NCBI GenBank assembly: GCA_964058845.1
Contig: CAXKVR010000026.1
Coordinates: 1 to 64,000 of the forward strand
Direction of reading: 5' to 3'
Length of the DNA stretch: 64,000 bases
DNA from: Carex sylvatica
Lineage: Eukaryota > Streptophyta > Magnoliopsida > Poales > Cyperaceae
Part shown: positions 1 through 12,925 of the stretch, piece after piece
Numbering within the stretch: position 1 is the first letter of the stretch
How the letters are laid out: each line of letters opens with the position of its first letter
Position numbers and translations under genes: made by a program
The notes under the pieces: generated by a model
The model's input: only the letters and a program-made list of their open reading frames with translations
The model's database searches: none
What the model was told of the DNA's origin: nothing

Positions 1-32
1 GGCGGAGGGATTGATTACTAAAAAAAATCAAG

Positions 33-207
33 AAATAATGATGTCGGCGCATGTCTTGAGAATCTGATTAAAATGATAGAGTTAGCAAAAGAAGAGGCAA
101 AGAAAAAGGCGGAAGAGGAAGAAACAGCCAAACAAAAGGAGGAGAAACCCAAAGAAGAACCCAAAATTGAAAAGAGCAATTGGCAACCACAGTGTGAACG
201 GCATTAA
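33..207 (+). CDS. 3' end of an unidentified Lys/Glu-rich protein gene (last exon, partial)
   Basis: One reading frame runs into a TAA at 205-207 and encodes a strongly charged tail: a short hydrophobic stretch (LENLIKMIELA) followed by Lys/Glu runs and ending NWQPQCERH. The frame is closed upstream by TAA at 19-21. Either the exon starts at an acceptor AG (31-32 or 59-60) or the gene is already broken. The composition suggests a helical or coiled C-terminus. I do not recognise the family and assign no function. The rest of the gene lies left of the window. Confidence 0.35.
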
Positions 208-1559
208 GCACTGAACGTTTCAATTTACACCTCGAATTAATTATAATTAAATTAGTCTCTTATTACTGTCTTTTGGTGGATATTAAACAGAAGGGCGTAT
301 GTGTTTTGTTTCTTTACTTGTTATGCTTATGGGATTATGCGGCTGCAGTAGGTCAGTCATAACGAATGCTGTGTAATTATCATGTTTCGTATTTGAAACG
401 GGCTTTTTGCTTTTTCTCAAAAAAAATAAAATTAAATTAAATTAGTCTCTCCTTTAGCTAGGTAAAAATATATGCTACTATATATATGTATAATTTGATG
501 TGTCTTAGACGCAGGTGCAATAAAATTCTTAATAATATGCCTTTTTGTATTTGTCTGTTAATTAAATTTCTACGAGATTAATCTATTATTTGTTACTATA
601 TATATTTTTAATGTTCGAAATTAAAATTTTGTTCAAAAATTTTAAATACAAAATTGTTTTACTTTAATTACTACTTCTTCAATATTATTTTTTCAAAACT
701 ATATCCAAAAAATAATTCCTAATAAAAATAAAACATTTACCTCAAATAATAAAAAATAGTGAGCGAATTGCAAATATTAAGACCAAAGAATCACAATATA
801 TAGTTCGCCACATTGCACCAATAGTTTCCAAATTTGATCGAATTAGAACTATCATTGTGATTCATGTCATGGAAATGATGAGATTCCCTTGTGTAAGTCA
901 TCCTCAATTGCGTAATTCCCAAGCTCATTCTAAAGCTTTCATTTTTGTTATTTTTAAAATTGAAATGTAATAGAGAAAAAAAACTAATCAAACAATAAAA
1001 TCAATAAAAATGATGATGAAATCTGTTGTTATTCCAATGAAATAATTATCAGGATGCTGTTAATTTGATCCCAACCGTTAATCTTTATTGAGATTCATAC
1101 ATTAAACAAAATTCATTGAGATTTACACATGAAAAAAAGTTTGAACAGTTAGAGATCAGAATAGCAAGTTCCTGTTATTCAAATGTATCTACCGTCTAGA
1201 CTGGTATATTTAAGTCTCTGATCATAAGTCCAACTTGTAGAAACTTTTCACGTGATCGGTGTGTACAATTCAAAAGAGCTACAGATGATTCAAAAGGACA
1301 TATATTGTCTTTAGTATATCTTTTTCTTTCGAGGAAATGAGGTCGGCCGTATTTATATGGACCATAATATAGATACTGAAGGTAGATGGGTACGCTAGAT
1401 GTAAACTGCACCACAAAGGACAGAGATTTCTCATCAGAAATGTGAGAAATGTCTTTTTTATGGTACTACTTATACTGTCTAGGAAATATCAGCAACAATT
1501 TAAATGTTAGGTGATCTCTCTACATTCAGTAGTTAATGCTTCTTGACTTTGGATGAGAG
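208..1559. other. AT-rich spacer, no gene seen
   Basis: This follows the stop codon of the left-edge gene and probably begins with its 3' untranslated region. It is low-complexity AT-rich DNA. The open frames at 791-991 and 1196-1414 (minus) have no recognisable protein features. Confidence 0.5.
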
Positions 1560-2026
1560 CTAGAATAGGTAGAATAGCAAAATTTAAGAATAGTAAATAA
1601 GAATAGAGAAAAAATAATGACTTTTAGGTTAGTGTGAAAATAGTGCTATTCGGAATAGTAAAAATATTGTTTGGATTGTACATTTGAAATAGTGTATAGT
1701 TGTAACTGACAAATAATAATTTTAACAAGGTACTAATTAAGAGGAAATATAGGCAAGTGTGGTCTTAAACGAATTGTCATAACGTGAGAATAACATAAAG
1801 TAGTGTCAATTTTGTCATTTTTGGTGTTGACGAAAATAAAATAATTATTTTTTCCTCTCTTTTCACATTTTCGAATAGTAGTTATTTCAACATTTACAAG
1901 GAATAGAGAATAGCAGCTATTTTAACTATTCCGAATAGAAAAAATATTGTTTGGATGTACATTACTATTCTAGATAGCCGCTATTCTAGAATAGTCCATA
2001 TTCTTGACACATCCAAACATACCTCT
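1560..2026. mobile_element. MITE-like region built of repeated CTATTCnnGAATAG palindromes
   Basis: The block repeats short palindromic motifs such as ATTCGGAATAG, TATTCCGAATAG and CTATTCTAGAATAG, and repeats TATTGTTTGGAT near 1665 and 1949. It ends near ACATCCAAACATACC. Subterminal motif repetition is typical of small non-autonomous DNA transposons. No clean target duplication was found, so the boundaries are approximate. Confidence 0.4.
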
Positions 2027-2035
2027 AGAGGTTTA

Positions 2036-2067
2036 GTATCACCATTTGACTTTTTGAATGGTGATAC
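2036..2067. repeat. Perfect 11-bp stem hairpin
   Basis: GTATCACCATT pairs exactly with AATGGTGATAC across a 10-base loop. No gene end lies nearby, so a terminator role is not supported. Confidence 0.5.
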
Positions 2068-3051
2068 GCAGAAATATGATCCAAGGATGAGGGATGCGAT
2101 CAATACATAATTTAGATCCAGTCAAGTATTGCAAGCAATGGCGGATCCAATATATGATGTGAATTTCAATTGATCTATATTTTTTCTTTTCTTTTAATGT
2201 GTATATGTAATTTTCTATATAGTTTAAAATAAATACTATGCATAAAGTAAAATTGACTCAATTTGTTTCTCAAAAAATTGACTCAATTTGTATTAATTTT
2301 TTTTTATTTGATTGATCTTTATTCACGTTTGATGCTCATAACTTAAAAGTTTGACTCCATTCAATTGCACGGATGAGATTTGAATTGTTTATTTTAATTT
2401 GGTATGAATTTCAAAGACTCATGTACATCTATGGCACAGATCTAAAACAAAAATTGCTCGACTGAGAATCTCTCATGTACATGCATGATGTACTTGAGGG
2501 GATACTCATCAAGACATTGTAGTGAAAGGAGAAATAAAAAGAGAGAAATTTATTTGATTAGACATGAGAAATTATGAGAATTTTTCACTTTTTTTTTTTT
2601 TCCTTCCAGAGCGCTCATAACTATATAATATCAAAATTATGAGAATTGAAGACAAGAAAGTCGAAAAGGCGTGAAAAATAACTATATAATATCGGTTCCA
2701 AATATCAAACGATAGAAAATATGTATTCTTGCATCGATTGCAACTCCATAACTGATAGAATAAGTTTCAGTTAGTCAAATTTTATTTGAAATTAGATTCT
2801 TTCAATGGAATAATGCTCAGAACCAATAGATTCTGAAAATAAGAAAGAATTATTTACAAGATAATCATTTTTGCTAGCTATTAAAAATCACAAAATAAAC
2901 TTTATACAGATTTCTTACAATTTATACATATAGATTTGAAGAGTTATAAATAAATCAAAATTGTAAACACATATATATCTAATTTATAATTATAATTTTA
3001 GAGGTTGGGCTACTATTCACCTACAGTAACCCTTTCATTTGTAAAATGCAT
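2068..3051. other. AT-rich spacer with repeat scraps
   Basis: No coding region is visible. A segment near 2370-2430 resembles 42785-42845: both contain GAGAT(T/C)TGA followed by TATTTTAATTTGG. It is probably a dispersed degenerate repeat. Confidence 0.4.
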
Positions 3052-3256
3052 ATCCTATGCATTAACTTAAAAGAGAATATTTTGAGTTAATGAATTATAG
3101 CCGTCTGATTTTAAACGGAATCAATTCGATTCTTGTTTAAAATTTAGGGATCCCTTTAATATTAGTGTGGATCTACTCTGCACGAATCATAGAACAAATC
3201 AGATAGTTAAAATTCATTAACTAAAAAGATTCTCTTTTGAGTTAATGTAGAGGATA
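3052..3256. mobile_element. Small inverted-repeat MITE
   Basis: The left arm (CATTAACTTAAAAGAGAAT..GAGTTAATGAATT..TCTGATT) pairs with the right arm read in reverse complement (CATTAACTCAAAAGAGAATC..AGTTAATGAATT..TCTGATT). The arms are about 55 bp each around a roughly 90-bp centre, which fits a foldback MITE. No target duplication was resolved. Confidence 0.5.
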
Positions 3257-3827
3257 CAAATTCCCATTTTTAACCGTCAGGTATGTTACTGGTATTTCTT
3301 TAAATATTAATGATCAAATTATATATTTTACAAAACTATACCTCTAACACTTCTTTTAGTACTTATGCAGACAATTAATGGTGCTGCTTCATTTGACCAA
3401 AGCACAACTGATCAGTCACCTGTTAATAGGTTTGGAGAAAATTAACATTAGAACCATTTTTGATAAAACAATGTAAAAAAGAAAAAACAGTGTTTAGTAT
3501 TTAATGTTAACTTATCTTAGATAGCCAACAATTTCATACTATACTTTTGAATGTACGCTAATATTTCCAGCTGTACAGTTTTTTTGTATGCCTTTGTATT
3601 ATGATTTCAACTTTCTACGTATATATATAGGATTTCTTCTGTGATGTATTAGCTTTTGTTCTATATAGTTCTTTTATATAAACTTTGTATATAGTTTTGC
3701 CTTTACAAACGCCATTGCCGAAGCAAAAGCGAGGTTCATTGCTAGTTAAATCTTATTTTGTAATCTAATTTAAGTTCAGTTTAACGATCAAAGAAATTAT
3801 ATTAAATTAAGAAAAAGCGAGGAAAAA

Positions 3828-4243
3828 GGAGAGTTCAAATTCTTTTATTTTTTGTGTCTTTATCGTGTCTTTATTTTGTAATCGTTAATAACTCAAAATT
3901 TGAAACTTAAAAATTGAAACTCAAATATTAAAGATAAAACCGTTAAATTTGATCTATATCATTTTCTCTATGCACATATAAAGATTAAGACAGACTTTTT
4001 TTTGATATCAATATCAAGAGCTTCTGAAAATACATTGATATGAATAAATTTTTTACGTTGAATTTTCAAATTATTGATTCAAATAAAAATAAGATAAAAA
4101 TAAAACCGAAAAGTAATAAAAAAAATTATGCGTGTGTAAAGAAAATAATATAGATCAAATATAATAATTTTATTTTGATATTTTAAGAAAAGAAAGGGAG
4201 TATCATGATGGAGACAAAAAATAAAGGTCTTTGAACCCTCATT
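3828..4243. mobile_element. Decayed copy of the GAGGAGGGTTCAAA Mutator-type MITE family
   Basis: The start (GGAGAGTTCAAAT) and end (CTTTGAACCCTC) are inverted repeats. The internal words (CAAAATTTGAA, TAAAACCGTTA, GATCTATATCATTTTCTC) recur in the elements at 33179 and 39311. It is older than those copies and I found no target duplication. Confidence 0.5.
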
Positions 4244-5771
4244 AAAAAAAGACGATAAGATATATGAGTCATTTGATCTTAATCGGATGATCCGAATCGC
4301 ACATCAAACCCGTCGCCATCAGATGTGGAATTTCTTGCAATACTGCATTAATTGGGGCATTCTCAAGTCAAGACTCAAGGGCCACTACTGCCACAGTGCC
4401 TCCTATTCCTATAATTAAGTTCATATTAATTCAAACTGTTCCATTTTTTTTTTTGGCAATCAGTGTTTTTTTTTTTTTGCTACAAACTGTTTTTGTTTGA
4501 AAGAAAATGCGCATGATTAAAGACGGATCCACAGCACAGCAGAAAGTGCTTAGCCAACCCCATGATTTCTTTTAATTATGTATATTGAAATTTAATTGAA
4601 TTTTTTAAAAGTATTTTATCTTGTTTAACCTTCTCACAAAATATTAAATATATATTTGTAGTTTATTGGCAAGAATTATCATTTTTTTTTGTTATGTGAA
4701 AACTTGAATTCAAATTCTAGTGAGTACATTTATATTATATGGATTCTTCTAATTGTGATAGAAATTTAAATACAAGCTTTCATCAAATATCTAAAAAAAA
4801 ACTATTAATGTTATTGAAAGAGAATGAAAAATAGCTTGATTTATTATCATTTATATTATACTTTTCTGGTGACATTGCTATTTTGAGAGATAAATGCACA
4901 TTTTGAAGAAATTTTTATATTTTTATATCAAATTTTAGTAGTCATCACCTGCACATTCTTAGAGTTTACTTTTCATATTAAATTATAATAAAGTTACAAA
5001 CTAAAATCTCTACGTTAGTGTCAAAAAGAAAAAAAAAATTCATATACTATCCTTTATCTTCTTTTTTTTTAACACTGCGTTGAGGATATTAACAAAAATA
5101 CTTATGGTAGAAGATATAAATAAAATTCATTATGCAATACTAGACTTTGACATCTAAATTTTAAAGTGAATCACATTTTTTTCACATAGACAATTTTTTT
5201 ACTATATGCAACAAAATTTATTCATTTTTTTAAAGTTAATTATTTATTCTAGTTCAATTCATTCAAGAATGACTTGACTTATTCAATTCAACTCTTAAAA
5301 TAACAATGTCGCCATAAAAAAAAATAAAAAGACAATAAGTCGAGTCATTCTTATATTCTCCAAAATAGTATTGAATAGTTTCCTTTTACATATATAATAT
5401 TAACTCTTATTATTTTTTTTCTATATAATTAGAATAATTCTATATAAAAATAAATTGGATATGAAAATAGAAGAATTTTCTCTCTATGGTTCATTAATAT
5501 AAATATTGCTCTCAAAATAGCACTGCTATTTACGATTTTCTAAGTAATTGATGCAATATCTCTTTGCACACAATAATAATAGCTAGAGTTCTATTTTATT
5601 GAATTTCTTTCAGCTTTTTGGAGTACTCTTTTTGCCATCTTCTGAAATTAATCTTTGCTTTAGAAAACTAAAATCGATGAGTCTGAATAAAGCATAGCTA
5701 AATTAACAAAAATCTCCAAAATTATACCCATTTAAATGACCGCCTCCCTATTTATACCAGTATCATCTCAA
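4244..5771. other. AT-rich region upstream of the TIC32-like gene
   Basis: No coding region is visible. The right end must hold the promoter of the gene that starts at 5889. Confidence 0.5.
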
Positions 5772-5779
5772 TATAAATA
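5772..5779 (+). promoter_or_regulatory. TATA box of the TIC32-like gene
   Basis: TATAAATA lies 110 bp before the ATG at 5889, with a C/T-rich stretch (5800-5835) between them, which is a usual plant core promoter layout. A second candidate (TATTTATACC) lies near 5750. Confidence 0.5.
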
Positions 5780-5888
5780 AAAACTACTCTTTAACTTTTC
5801 ACATCCTGTCTCTTTATCTCTCTCCTCCTCCCCTGTGAACAAAGAACAAAACCAACCGAGAAATTCATACCAAGATTTCATAAAGAAA

Positions 5889-8595
5889 ATGGGTATGTTC
5901 TCTCTTGTAACCGGGTGGCCGGGTCCAAGCGGGTTCGGATCGGCTTCTACATCTGAGCAAGTCACCGAGGGAATCGACGCTAGTAAACTCACTGCAATTG
6001 TAACTGGTTTGTACAATATTTTTTGTTTATATGTCATTAGATGCTTTATATCTAATGTACGTCTGTTTAGATTTTTTTTTTTTCCTGTACGTATATAACA
6101 TATGGGAATTTTCAAATTATTTGAAACATTTAACTACACCTGTTATATCATATTAGACTTTAATATATACTTTTTTCTTTTTTGCTATTTTAAAGGATCT
6201 CATAAAAAAAATTTAAGTTGTCTGTTGGTCTCAGTATGTTATTTCTGTTTACTTATTTTTTGGATTTCTTGCAATGCACTTTGCTTTTTTTCTTTTTCTT
6301 CTTCTTCTTCTTATGTTTTTTTTTTTTATAATTCTTCTTAAATGACATGGAGAAATTTGACTATACTGTTTTAAACAAGCACATCTGGATTTCATCATTT
6401 TGTTAAGAAATTTTCCTCCATACCCAGAAATAAAAGTTTCTGTGAATTTTTGGTAACAATTTCCTTCATAGGGTAGGCCATCAACTGCTCCTTACATGCG
6501 CACCTTCTCCAGTACTACATTAGTATACATTTGTAGCATTTAATCAAAAAGCACTCACCGAATATTCACGGTATTAATACCCATATAATAACAAAAGAAT
6601 GCTCTAGCTACCTATAAGAAAATAATGCTCTTGCTATACCCATAATTTACACCCAATTTCGTACTTTAATTTTCCATAACTCTTGGCTTCTTACTGTGCG
6701 AATGTGAAAATTTATATATAACCCTACATATCTATCAAATTGCTTAACTTACTGTGTTTACCGAAATTGATGGAACCATCTTTTCTTGGGACTAAATAGT
6801 GTCATGTTAACTATCTGACATACACAGGTTTCATTTCAGTCCTTTTAGAGATCATGGTAACCAGCATTTTTTTTGTTTGAAACAGGAGGTGCCAGTGGGA
6901 TAGGTCTAGAGACGGCAAGGGTACTTGCACTGCAAGGGGCCCAAATAATAATTGCTGCAAGGAACATGGAAGCAGCTTCAAATGCGAAGGCACGGATATT
7001 AGAGAAAACCCCGAAGGCTCGTGTTGATACCATAAAACTCGACCTTAGCTCTTTGAAATCTGTGCGAGCATTCGCCGATGAGTTCCTCTCCATGGACCTA
7101 CCTCTCAACTTACTAATGTAACCGCACCAACACAAGCACAAATTATTGCACTCATTATATAATATATTTGCGCTGTTACATTTCAGCTGTGTATTTAACT
7201 TTTTATGCGTTTAAAATTTTGTCATTTAACTTCACATTGGCATTTTAAAATCTTTGGTACAGAAACAATGCAGGAATTATGTTCTGTCCCTTTCAACTCT
7301 CCAAAGATGGAATTGAGTTGCAGTTCGCCACCAATTACCTAGGTAATGATTCAGTTATAATCATAGAAGCACACAATCATAAGAATCAATGAAAATATTA
7401 ATAAATAAATAATATATTTTTCGCTATAGTTTGACAATTTAAAAACAAAATGGATAACAATACAAACATCTATCTGGTTAATTATTTCTACTCAAACAGG
7501 TCATTTCTTACTGACTAACTTGCTTCTCGAGAAAATGAAGAGCACTGCGAAGAACACAGGAATTGAAGGCAGGATCGTAAATTTGTCGTCCATTGCACAT
7601 CACCATACCTATAAGAAAGGAATTTCCTTTGAACAATTGAACGACTCAACAATGTATGCTACCTCTCAAGTCTCAATTTATCACCATATATAACTGTGGG
7701 TCTGCAATTTGGATAACCAGATATTTTCCAAGGACGGTTTCATATTTATTTCTAATTTAATTTTTCTTATAGATATTCTGATAAGAAAGCATATGGGCAA
7801 TCTAAACTTGCCAGTATACTTCATGCAAAAGAGCTCTCAAGGCGCTTAAGGGTATCTTTTATTTTGTACTTCTCTTCATTTCAATTTTTGTATATATTGA
7901 AATAAAGAACAGTAATTATTTTTCTGGGTGCTGTTGTGAAACAGGAAGAAGGTGCAAATATTACAGTGAACTCAGTTCATCCTGGTTTAATCATGACAAA
8001 CCTTATGAGGCACTCCTTATGTTTCATGAGTATGTATCTGAGTTACCCAACATCTCTTCTAATTTGGAAATTCAATATATATCTGCTCACTCTCCTCAAT
8101 TTTATCTGTGTAGAAATGCTCAAAGTATTCTCCTACATGTGCTGGAAAACTGTTCCCCAGGTTTGCATTTTGTCACTTCATTTGCTAAAGTCAGCAATTT
8201 TTTGTTTAGAAATTAACAACTGTAAGAAATCATATTTTCTTACCAATGTTTTCAGTGTCAATTTTTAACTATTTCTTTGTTTATTTACTAATAATTAAGC
8301 ATTACTGTACCAGGCATCACAACTTGATACTGATCGGTACAATTCCAGTGAAGATACATAGTACAATTTTTGTTATCATCACTTCTCTAATACAATTTTT
8401 TTCATTTTATTTCAATACTTCTTTTAGGGGGCAGCCACGACATGCTTTGTAGCGACGAACCCAAGCTTAAAAGGAGTCACAGCAAAGTACTTTTCAGACT
8501 GCAATGAAGAAAAAACTTCTGTTTTGGCGCGTGATGAGAAATTGGCCAAAGATTTGTGGGAGTTCAGTGAAAAGCTTGTTCAATCAGCTCAGTAA
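5889..8595 (+). CDS. Short-chain dehydrogenase/reductase, TIC32-like
   Basis: Eight exons joined at GT-AG sites give 320 residues: 5889-6006, 6886-7117, 7263-7342, 7500-7653, 7773-7851, 7945-8029, 8114-8160 and 8428-8595. The NAD(P)-binding motif TGGASGIG is at residues 39-46, NNAG at 118-121, the catalytic Ser in NLSS near 173-174 and the YGQSK active site with Tyr202 and Lys206. Length and the HPGLIMTNL and VPQGAATTC stretches fit the plant TIC32/retinol-dehydrogenase-like SDR family. Arabidopsis TIC32 is an NADPH-dependent, calmodulin-binding protein of the chloroplast inner envelope. Paralogues of this family are numerous, so plastid location is not certain here. The 84-bp intron 8030-8113 is inferred: reading through it gives an odd insertion, while GTATGT..GTGTAG splices in frame. 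All catalytic residues are present. Confidence 0.9.
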
Positions 8596-9193
8596 ATTCC
8601 ATAAGTATGTATTAGAAGAAATTATTGGGTGGCTACTTAGTTGTGGTTTGAACTAATCTGTCAGGAATGAGGGAAATTATGTTTGATGATAAGTATGATA
8701 CCTAGCAAAATTATTGTAGCAATAAGTACGACGTGTACTTTGATATTTCTGCATTTCTTGCTCTATGAATGATACTTTTGATTTTTATGATATACTTATT
8801 TTTAATGGCATGCAAAAAACTTGTGGTGATTATAAAGTAACTCTAGTATATAAATTTAAAGAGGAGAACATACATATACATATTTGCATATAGAGATTTA
8901 CATGTAACATAATTAATCAAACAACATATACAATACATATTTAACAAACAACATACATGTATTGTCATAAAATAAATTTACTTATTATTGAATTGATGGG
9001 CAAAGATGAAGAGGAGAACAGTCATTCGAAAATTTGAACAACTAAATATTAATCTAAATCCTTTTCGAAGTTGGCCTTCATGGCTCTTTAACCCTTTTAA
9101 TTTGTAAATGGGCTAAGGCTAAACAACCCCAAAGGCCCAATATGAAAAAGGGAATAGCTCAACTATTTAAGTATTCTTGTAGAATGATATATC
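8596..9193. other. 3' flank of the TIC32-like gene
   Basis: It probably contains the 3' UTR and then AT-rich spacer. No open frame or structured repeat stands out. Confidence 0.5.
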
Positions 9194-9690
9194 TGTTGGG
9201 AACGGATGCAGAAGCATTTTAAGGAGTAACCATACAACAATACACGATCAAAAAAAGAAATATGAAAGTCAAACAAGAAACCAACACAAATAAGTAATCA
9301 AGCATAAGATATATAAGAGAAAAGATTTTACGTGGAAATCATTTCGAGAAAACACTACGGGAGCATACGGCGCAACTTCACTATATCAATGAGTCTTCAC
9401 AAATACAAGAAGATTAACAAACCAATAACACTCTCTCACAATTTCATACACTAATCTACGAAATTATCAAGTGTATAAGATGGTTTGTTATAAGAGAGAA
9501 GAGCTTTAGTTCAACACAGAAGAGAGCAGCTAACACCTCTCCTTTTCAGCTTGGTTTCTGTATTAATTCTCTTCGGGAACCATTTCCGTTAATTAGCGAC
9601 ATGGGCTTCGGTCCATTTCATTTTTGTCTTCATACGACATAACAATATCATCCACTTCCTCCATGACGATCAATTCATGATATATGATGT
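9194..9690. mobile_element. Copia-type LTR fragment
   Basis: The segment begins TGTTGGGAACGGATGC and contains ACGTGGAAATC..TTCGAGAAAACACTACGGG and CTTCACTATATCAATGAGTC. The end is near ATACGACATAACAATATCA. These phrases are typical of plant Copia LTRs, which is recognition from general knowledge. No coding region, partner LTR or target duplication was found. Confidence 0.4.
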
Positions 9691-10826
9691 GTCTTTTTTC
9701 TTTCTTTTTTCTGGGTGTAAAACAATCAACTAATTCATAGACAAGATGAGATAAATCTCCTTACCACATTGAGAGGGTTTAAGGGAGAAATGAAGAGGAG
9801 GGTACGTGTTGGTGCCTTTTTGGTTGTGAGCTGATGATCTTTCTCGTGAGGACTGAGGAGACATGCATCAGTCACCAAAAGGGACTTCTTGGTTCACCTT
9901 CGACGTGTACTTATCAGTCAATAAGAGAGTTTATTGATTGTAAAAGATATTTTATCTTCCGATAAACGCAAACCTTTACCATTAATTATCTCAAAAAAGT
10001 ATGTGTCTCAAGCACCTCAATATTCCGGGATTTAGGGCCTCTCAGATATATCTAATTCGGTAGATAACGCAATTGCTATTAAGATAATCCGAAACTGCCT
10101 GATATACACAATCTTAATAAAATTTATACTAAAAAATTTAGTAATATTTTTATTCAAGAGAAAAGGTATTTTTGTAAGTTTATATTATAGTAGCTGAAAA
10201 GAAATAATTTCTATAAAATGTATGGATCTGAAGATCAAAGATTGCAATCATTTTTTTAATAAAAAATACTCAATTTGTTCTATCAATAAATATTATTTGT
10301 CTTCTTTTAAAAATTAAATGATTTTTTTTAATGTACGTTAGTATAGGATGTATATAATAAAAATTTAGATTTACATTAAATTACTTATCGTTCTTACATA
10401 TGAAGGGAGAAAATGAAAATGAAATGTGTTTGCTCGTATAAGTACTCTAACAATAAACAGTCCATTTTGAACTTTCAGCCCAAAAGCTCTTGCATTTTTT
10501 TTTTTAAAGTTTGTGACTTTAAATACTAACTACTAATTTTGATTGATAAGAAAAACAAAAACCCCTTTATACAAATGATAATATTTTAATTACAAAATCT
10601 AATTCAAGTAATTCAAAATGTTACAAATTGTTAATGACACATAATTCACTGGTCAATTGTTTTTATAAATAAAAATCACTGATCAATTGTTCCAATGCAC
10701 GATTGTATTAATTATACAAAACAAATGAAAGCATCTTGCTCACATAAAAAAGTAGACTAAAAAGTAGCAAAAAAAAGTTTCATTCATAACTACTATGAAT
10801 CTAGCTGAAAAAAAAAACTCAAAAAC
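9691..10826. other. Spacer without recognisable gene
   Basis: It is AT-rich with no credible coding frame. The last 100 bases form the 3' flank of the polcalcin pseudogene on the minus strand. Confidence 0.5.
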
Positions 10827-11093
10827 TTAAAAGACCTTTGCAATGTCCTTTATGAGATCAGGATGGGCATTACAAAAGGTCTCAAACTCTGCTTTATCAA
10901 TAGATCCATCTCTATCGGCATCGACCTCGGTCATGGTTTTGAACACTTCATCGAGTGACGTCGACCTTAGTTTGCGCAAGGCGTTTGATAGCTCTTGAAG
11001 TCATATCTTTCTGTCTCCATTTGTGTCGAATTGCTTGAATATCGTTTCATTGTCTTGGGAGATTTTAGTCTCCATGGTGAATTGGTTCGACAT
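10827..11093 (-). pseudogene. Polcalcin-like EF-hand gene with in-frame stop
   Basis: Read on the minus strand from ATG at 11093, the frame aligns along its length with the intact polcalcin at 12926-13177 but has a TGA at 11003-11001. There the paralogue has a Ser codon (KIS versus KI-stop). It then continues in frame to TAA at 10827-10829, 89 codons in all. Both calcium loops are damaged: loop 1 reads DTNGDRKI with Arg for Gly, and loop 2 reads DADRDGSID. The N-terminus is six residues longer than the paralogue. This looks like a tandem duplicate that has lost function. Readthrough or a sequencing error cannot be excluded from one sequence, but the loop changes argue for decay. Confidence 0.8.
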
Positions 11094-11156
11094 ATTTGCG
11101 GTTGATCGATGTTTTTACAGGGAGAAAATTCCATGAAAATAAGAGAAAATGTGCCA

Positions 11157-11163
11157 CTTTATA
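11157..11163 (-). promoter_or_regulatory. TATA box of the polcalcin pseudogene
   Basis: On the minus strand TATAAAG lies about 64 bp before the ATG at 11093. The former promoter is still readable. Confidence 0.4.
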
Positions 11164-12925
11164 AGAGGTGTTGCTTGAATATAGGAAAAAACTAATAATA
11201 GTACAATACATTGAAAGACTATGGGCTTCAATCTCTGTTAAAATGTCTTTGGTGGTACAACTTTAAAAATTTGGAAAAAAATGAGAATGAATATACTAGG
11301 TTTATCTTGTATTGAGAATAATGTGCACTACCAAAATATATGAAAAAGAACAAGACTAGCATGCTACCCGTAGCATGATGAAATATAGTGTTTCCTCTAA
11401 AAAATTTACAGGATATGGTTTAATGACAAATTCATAGATTTTTTAGAAGCTAGCACTGCATGTCACTATGTTATATGAGTAGCATGCTAGCCTTTTTCTG
11501 TGAAAAAATATATTATCCTTGTTACAATTACAATTATAGATCTGTAAATCAACATGTATCATGTTCGGAACCCAATTCAGATATATTTCAGTTAGATATA
11601 ATTCAGTTGAATTTGGGTAACCAATTTTGTTTTAGTTATCTATAAAGTTAAATGTCCAAAATCTGTTATAATTAATCAGAACAAAGTTCATTCAGTTGAT
11701 ACCACTAGAGAATCTTTGCTACCAAATGAAATTTAAACAAAATAACATTTTCCACATTATTTGAAATAAGATACATACTTTTTAATATAGTTTGAACCGA
11801 GAATTTAGTTTTTTTAATTTGAAAGTTTCACAGAGGCTGCAATGTCATGAGAGGGGCTCAAAATCTCAAAATTGAGTTAATTAGATTATTTGCAAGTCGC
11901 AAGTTATTAACGATATGTGTGAATATTCTATAAGTTCAAAAAAAAAGACGCACAAGTCCCTACTCATTGTAATTGGAAATTATAGAGTTTAAATTGACCT
12001 TTATAATTTTTTAAGAAAATAACCATTATCTAGTGCAAACCATTTCTTTCATTATCTTTTTGAGAAAGATAATTTTTTGAGGAAGAAGTTAGAACTTGAT
12101 TCAATCTTTATGTTGTTCTAGTTTATTTCATACATAATTATCTGCTGTATTTTTATATCCTTCTGATTAATAACCAGGATTTCAACGCATTTTGAAGAAT
12201 GTTAGGAGCGGATTTAGGTTATAATATTTACAAGTTCTTATACTTTTTCAGTCCCTCACATAAAATAAAATTATATGACTGCAGCTTATTCAATTTATTC
12301 AATTTCAATTTTCTGATTTCGCCTCCGTACGTGTAAAATGTGTCTAGAAGATTCACATATGCTAAGAGAAATCACCAAGTTCTTGACAAACAAAACCAAA
12401 CAAAATCTGAAAACGCAAAGAATACATGTATCCAACAATTCTTGTTTATATATAATATTCTGAAAAGCCATGAAAAATCTGTTTTGTTATAACAAAAACT
12501 AAATGGTGTTACAAGTGGAGATCACTAGTGAGTGGTGACCATACGATCTTTCCATGGCTGATAAATATGCATAAATCTGAAACCTTTGATTAATGGTAAA
12601 AATACACACACAGAATTCACCAAATCATTCCTGTCTTTTTTTATTCAATTACATTTACACTGATAAATCAAACATTTTCTAATCAAATAATCAAAAGAAA
12701 TTGTAACAAAAGAGCCTGTCAGAACACCAGGGACAGAGCCATATTTCCGAACTATGAGGCTCAAACACAAATTAGAGGTCGATTTACAGTACCATAATAT
12801 TTTATTTAAATTATATAGAAAATTATATATAAATAAATAAAAAAAGGAATCAATTGGCCTCCATTCATATTACTTAGATATGCTCTTGCAAATTACAATG
12901 CGCATCTACTAAACTCAATTTCTTA
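11164..12925. other. Spacer between the polcalcin copies, with degraded TIR-element scraps
   Basis: No coding region is visible. Short pieces near 12206-12330 (GGAGCGGATTTAGG..CGCCTCCG) and 12730 (CAGGGACAGAGCCA) resemble the terminal repeats of the elements at 34019 and 43972, so old fragments of that family are likely. Confidence 0.4.
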